Assembly: GCF_024753205.1 (NCBI RefSeq) | Contig: NZ_JANUGZ010000005.1 | Location: 372,001 to 436,000, forward strand | Direction of reading: 5' to 3' | Source: Massilia aurea | GTDB lineage: Bacteria > Pseudomonadota > Gammaproteobacteria > Burkholderiales > Burkholderiaceae_D | Length of the DNA stretch: 64,000 nucleotides | Shown here: piece after piece, positions 62,181 through 64,000 of the stretch | Layout of the letters: every line of letters starts with the position of its first letter | Numbering within the stretch: the stretch's first letter is position 1 | Translations under genes and position numbers: made by a program | The notes under the pieces: model-generated | What the model saw: only the letters and a program-made list of their open reading frames with translations | The model's database searches: none | What the model was told of the DNA's origin: nothing

Positions 62181-63161
62181 TCAATAATTCGTGGCGTCGT
62201 CGTCCAGCGGCAAGGCGGTCTCGTCGGCGTGGCGGGGCAGGGGGCGCAGCACGAGCGCCGTCAGATTATCCGGTTGCACACCAGCAGGCGGCTCGTTCTC
62301 CATCAGTGCGAACAAGCGTTCGACGAGCGTCGCCGCCGCTGGCGCATCGGCCAGCAGCGCCGGCCAGCGCGCGACCAACATGTCCGGCTGGGCGCACGAC
62401 CAGAAGCCGTCGGTGGCCAGCAAATAGGCTGCGTCGGTCCGCAATGGCAGCGCGCGGCGGTCGGGCAGGTGGGCCAGCCAGCATGGCAGGTTCGCGGGCG
62501 TGAGGGCAAACAAGCCATCGGACAGGCGCGAGGGATCGGCAAAGGCATTGCCAAGAATGAACGCCTGGGCAATCTGCGGCGCGTGGCGACCGTGGACTTC
62601 GCGCCACCAGTCGGCTTCGCCAAGCCGGCCGGCGATTGCGGCGCCGGTGGTCGGTACGTGGTCGACTGTCAGCGCCGTGGCCTGCTGCGCATCGAGTTCA
62701 TACAGCCGCGAGTCGCCCACGTGGTACAGCAGCGGCGCGGCGCCGGGCGGCAGTTCGAGCAGTGTCAGCGTCGTGCCGGGCCGGCCCGTCGCGCCGGCGC
62801 CATCGGCAAACTGCGCCTGCAACATGGCGTGCAGGACATCGAGGTTGGCCGTCAACGCGGCGAGTGCGGTGCAGGGCGGCATGGCAAGAAGGCCGGCGGC
62901 AAGCGCTTCGGCCGCTTCGCGCCCGTGGCCATGGCCACCCATCCCGTCGAGGACTGCCAGACGGCCATGCCCGGCGGGCCAGCCGGCAATCGTTGTGATG
63001 ACCGGCAGCTGGTCGTGCAGATGGCAGGCGCGGCCATCGAAATCGATGACGACAAAGTTATCCTGGTTTTCGCTGCGGGTGGCGGGCCCTGCGCCCACAC
63101 GGCTCGCGACGGCGACATCGAAGGAGGGGGCAAAGCGAAAGTCGGCAAGCGTCGAAGGCAT
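62181..63161 (-). CDS. PP2C-type Ser/Thr phosphatase
   Basis: 326 residues with PP2C motifs: TRSENQDN, VLDGMGGHGHG (metal Asp), GDSRLYELD, LATDGFWS and DNLTALVL. It should dephosphorylate kinase substrates and thereby reverse the kinase at 57.0 kb. Lies 138 bp upstream of the FHA gene on the same strand; both are probably one transcript. Confidence 0.9.
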   Translation of the reverse strand: MPSTLADFRFAPSFDVAVASRVGAGPATRSENQDNFVVIDFDGRACHLHDQLPVITTIAGWPAGHGRLAVLDGMGGHGHGREAAEALAAGLLAMPPCTALAALTANLDVLHAMLQAQFADGAGATGRPGTTLTLLELPPGAAPLLYHVGDSRLYELDAQQATALTVDHVPTTGAAIAGRLGEADWWREVHGRHAPQIAQAFILGNAFADPSRLSDGLFALTPANLPCWLAHLPDRRALPLRTDAAYLLATDGFWSCAQPDMLVARWPALLADAPAAATLVERLFALMENEPPAGVQPDNLTALVLRPLPRHADETALPLDDDATNY

Positions 63162-63326
63162 GGGCTGGGGGGATGGTGGGATGATGACACTGTACTACTG
63201 TTTGTTGGCAAGTCATGCGTTGAACAGATGCCATTATTCGCGCCACCCAAAGGCAATGAATTTGCAAGCCGGTACACCGGTCATGGTATGTTGACGTTTC
63301 TACCACCGCCTTTTTCGGAACGCGCC

Positions 63327-63803
63327 ATGGTCATCCGCCCCCTCGATTCTGCCGACGTGCCGGTCCTGGCGCCGGCCATGGCCGCGCTGCTGCGCAGCCT
63401 GGCGCTGGAATTCATCGTGCACGAATCAACGCCGCTCGGCGCCGCGACCTTCCTGGCCGAGAATGACGAGCATGGCATCCGCAGCTACCTGGCGCGCGGG
63501 CACATCTGCCATGTGGCGCTCGATGGCGAGCGGCTGGCCGGCTTCATCGCGATCCGCGACAACAGCCATCTGTTTCACCTGTTCGTCGGCACGGCCTGGC
63601 AGCGGCAGGGATTGGCGCGGCGCCTGTGGCACGCAGCGCGCGCCGCCGCCATTGCGCGCGGCGGAGACGGCAATTTCACGGTCAATGCGTCGAACTACGC
63701 CGTGTCGGCCTACGAACGGCTTGGCTTCGTGCGGGTGGCGCCAACCCAGTGCGTCAAGGGACTGTCGTTCAATCCGATGCACCTTGCCTGGGCGGGGGAT
63801 TGA
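63327..63803 (+). CDS. GNAT family N-acetyltransferase
   Basis: 158 residues with the GNAT core: LAGFIAIRDNSHLFHLFVG, then the acetyl-CoA loop AWQRQGLARRLW and the C-terminal YAVSAYERLGFVR. Substrate unknown. The ATG at 63327 is used; an upstream ATG at 63288 (MLTFLPPPF) is possible. Divergent from the PP2C gene. Confidence 0.9.
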   Translation: MVIRPLDSADVPVLAPAMAALLRSLALEFIVHESTPLGAATFLAENDEHGIRSYLARGHICHVALDGERLAGFIAIRDNSHLFHLFVGTAWQRQGLARRLWHAARAAAIARGGDGNFTVNASNYAVSAYERLGFVRVAPTQCVKGLSFNPMHLAWAGD

Positions 63804-63966
63804 CCCAGTTGCCTGACCCACGTCCCGGCCATGTAACGTACTGTGCACTTTCAGTATATATTGCCTCGCGACAAAAGTTTTCGTTTTGGCAGCAGGTTAC
63901 AATGGTGGTCGTCCGTATTGACCGGGCGTGAGCGGCGCATTGGTGCGCCGTGCTCGACAAGTTTTG

Positions 63967-64000
63967 ATGATGATGATTCTGCATAACCTGATCCGCACAC
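63967..64000 (+). CDS. Possible start of a further gene (3' truncated by window)
   Basis: An ATG cluster (three in a row at 63967-63975) begins an open frame MMMILHNLIRT running off the window end. A TACAAT box lies at 63898-63903. The product cannot be told from 11 residues. Confidence 0.3.
   Translation, partial: MMMILHNLIRT

Noticed and set aside
57020..63161. Assignment of the kinase/FHA/PP2C genes to a type VI secretion system
   Set aside because: No TssA-M, Hcp, VgrG or ClpV genes occur in the window; only the regulatory parts resemble that pathway.
60570..63326. Open frame upstream of and in frame with the GNAT gene across the FHA and PP2C genes
   Set aside because: Antisense to two real genes; the acetyltransferase domain begins near 63327.

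Overview
The window is GC-rich, densely coded bacterial DNA. Gene content and order (urease D-A-B-C-E-F-G with a HupE/UreJ protein, LigD/Ku repair genes, paired pirins and azoreductase, many TonB receptors and hybrid histidine kinases) suggest a betaproteobacterium of the Massilia/Oxalobacteraceae type. That placement is inferred from gene content, not proven.

Layout. 1-3.9 kb: the 3' part of a TonB-dependent receptor, a YfiR-like periplasmic protein and a hybrid histidine kinase in one operon. 3.9-5.5 kb: four near-identical tRNA-Arg(ACG) genes on the minus strand, each with its own sigma70-like promoter and intrinsic terminator, with a NUDIX gene between copies 2 and 3. 5.5-10.4 kb: a very large propeller-type sensor kinase converging on a D-2-hydroxyacid dehydrogenase. 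10.5-15.4 kb: an NHEJ locus (LigD, Ku, a small membrane protein) with a general-stress-type SDR. 15.5-17.0 kb: a diguanylate cyclase. 17.1-22.8 kb: a full urease operon in which ureC carries a 1-nt frameshift. 22.9-31.2 kb: a SulP transporter, two LysR/enzyme regions, an acyltransferase, ArsC, a thioesterase, a TonB-like protein and an M1 aminopeptidase. 31.36-32.43 kb: an IS1595-family insertion with an 8-bp poly(A) target duplication, sitting exactly in the U-tract of the next gene's terminator. 32.5-39.1 kb: OYE reductase/ArsR pair, remnant of an SMR efflux gene, a desuccinylase-like protein, pirin, azoreductase/LysR and phosphatidylserine decarboxylase. 39.4-47.5 kb: a TonB receptor, a composite repeat element that forms the tail of an MFS transporter gene, HD hydrolase/RNase H pair, S9 peptidase and small secreted proteins.

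47.7-63.2 kb is the most unusual part. A divergent class B-type transpeptidase is followed by a tightly packed run: an HTH/sigma-like protein, a short anti-sigma-like partner, an SPFH-like protein, a protein with two Lon-protease-like halves (second half with an apparent Ser-Lys dyad), a zinc-ribbon/SPFH/coiled-coil protein, and a SHOCT-Ser/Thr kinase-coiled coil-FGE protein. On the opposite strand just beyond lie an FHA protein and a PP2C phosphatase, which complete a kinase/phosphatase/phospho-reader set without any secretion-system genes. A pirin and a 36-residue membrane peptide lie between. This looks like an undescribed envelope- or membrane-associated phospho-signalling/proteolysis module. 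A GNAT acetyltransferase and the possible start of another gene end the window.
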